Origin: Gemmatimonadota bacterium | GTDB lineage: Bacteria; Gemmatimonadota; Gemmatimonadetes; Gemmatimonadales; GWC2-71-9 | Assembly (NCBI GenBank): GCA_022573095.1 | Contig: JACZUR010000108.1 | Span: forward strand, 1 to 7,552 | Reading direction: 5' to 3' | Length of the DNA: 7,552 nt | Part shown: positions 7,014 through 7,552 of the stretch, in pieces | How positions within the stretch are numbered: position 1 is the first letter of the stretch | Layout of the letters: each line of letters starts with the position of its first letter | Program-made: the position numbers and the translations under genes | The notes under the pieces: generated by a model | What the model was told of the DNA's origin: nothing | The model's database searches: none | What the model saw: only the letters and a program-made list of their open reading frames with translations

Positions 7014-7552
7014 GTGATCCCTCGTTCGTGCTATGTCGCATTGCCTCTCCCGGCTAACAAGGCATACTCCTATCGCATACCCGACGGCCTTGTAGACCGA
7101 ATAGTGTGTGGCTCGCGGGTCGTCGTTCCTGTGCGCACCAGGCAAATGGTGGGCGTCGTGACCGAGGTAACACGCGAGGGTGGTGAAGATCTCAAACCGG
7201 TGCTCGCCGTTCCCGACGATTCGCCCCTGGTGCCTGCTGAACTCCTGAAACTTGCCGAGTGGATGTCGCTGTACTATGCTGCCCCGCTTGGTAGGTGTCT
7301 CAAGTCCATGCTTCCCTCAGCCCTGTGGGGTGAGTCCCGACTCGTGGCCATCCTTGTTGACTCGTCGGCCGCTTCAGGTGGCGCCAGCGCAGACATAGTA
7401 AAGGTCCTGCAGAGAGCGAGGAACGGCGAAGTCACCGCGTCCAGCCTGGCGAAGCGTCTCAAACGTCCGGTATGGGACGCTCTCCCGCGGCTGAGTCGCG
7501 CAGGTGCGATTAGGTTGGAGACCAGGCCGGCGAGTACCGGACCGCGGCCTCC
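7014..7552 (+). CDS. priA: Primosomal protein N' (PriA replication-restart helicase), N-terminal part, cut by window end
   Basis: PriA binds stalled or repaired replication forks and reloads the replicative helicase. The frame stays open for 179 codons from GTG 7014 to the window edge. It begins with the PriA 3'-DNA-binding domain: VALPLPANKAYSYRIPDG (8-25), then GSRVVVPVRTRQMVGVV (33-49). The segment AELLKLAEWMSLYYAAPLG (75 onward) with LKSMLPSALWG is the usual end of that domain. Residues from about 120 on, containing a repeated hydrophobic helix pattern (SLAKRLKRPVWDALPRLSRAG), fit the winged-helix domain. The helicase motifs and zinc-binding cysteines lie beyond the window. GTG 7014 is three bases after the HDAC stop, which is in the same frame, so no earlier start is possible. 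There is no strong Shine-Dalgarno, so the gene may depend on translation of the upstream gene. Confidence 0.92.
   Translation, partial: MIPRSCYVALPLPANKAYSYRIPDGLVDRIVCGSRVVVPVRTRQMVGVVTEVTREGGEDLKPVLAVPDDSPLVPAELLKLAEWMSLYYAAPLGRCLKSMLPSALWGESRLVAILVDSSAASGGASADIVKVLQRARNGEVTASSLAKRLKRPVWDALPRLSRAGAIRLETRPASTGPRP

Noticed and set aside
1..7552. Mobile elements, CRISPR arrays, long repeats, tRNA or rRNA genes
   Set aside because: No direct-repeat array, terminal inverted repeats, transposase or integrase motifs, or tRNA-like cloverleaf was found by eye. Almost all bases are in recognisable genes.

Overview
The window is a compact bacterial chromosomal segment. All eight supported genes lie on the + strand, gaps are short (0 to about 70 bases), and both outer genes are cut by the window edges. 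Base composition is moderately GC-rich. The gene set is glycerate kinase, single-chain glycyl-tRNA synthetase with a zinc-binding knuckle, an M3-like peptidase, a sodium-coupled (NSS/SNF) transporter, two small unknown proteins, a histone-deacetylase-fold amidohydrolase and PriA. It looks like core chromosome rather than a phage, plasmid or island. I saw no transposase, integrase, CRISPR array, tRNA or rRNA. The sequence does not fix the phylum. Gemmatimonadota or a related environmental lineage is a guess from general resemblance, with low confidence.

Layout: 1-966 is the 3' part of a type-1 glycerate 2-kinase gene. After a 69-base gap comes glyS (1036-2370). Its stop codon overlaps the TTG start of an HExxH zinc-peptidase gene (2367-3824). 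A 37-base gap with a purine-rich Shine-Dalgarno-like tract precedes a 12-helix NSS transporter (3862-5412), which appears to start at CTG. A 63-base gap with a short hairpin and T-tract follows. Then come an 88-residue soluble unknown (5476-5742), a 99-residue two-helix membrane unknown (5748-6047), a histone deacetylase family gene (6078-7010) and the 5' end of priA (7014 to the window end).

There is no obvious shared pathway. Glycerate kinase and GlyRS both touch glycine/serine/glycerate metabolism. The peptidase and amino acid transporter could both supply amino acids, but that is inference from proximity. The tight spacing suggests two transcription units, roughly glyS-peptidase-transporter and 88aa-99aa-HDAC-priA, perhaps separated by the weak hairpin at 5424-5444.

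I do not see a convincing undescribed system. The points most worth a second look are the likely CTG start of the transporter, its rewired chloride/Na1 site (Asp and Trp where LeuT has Thr254 and Tyr47), the compact divergent M3-like peptidase coupled to glyS, and the uncharacterised 88/99-residue pair.
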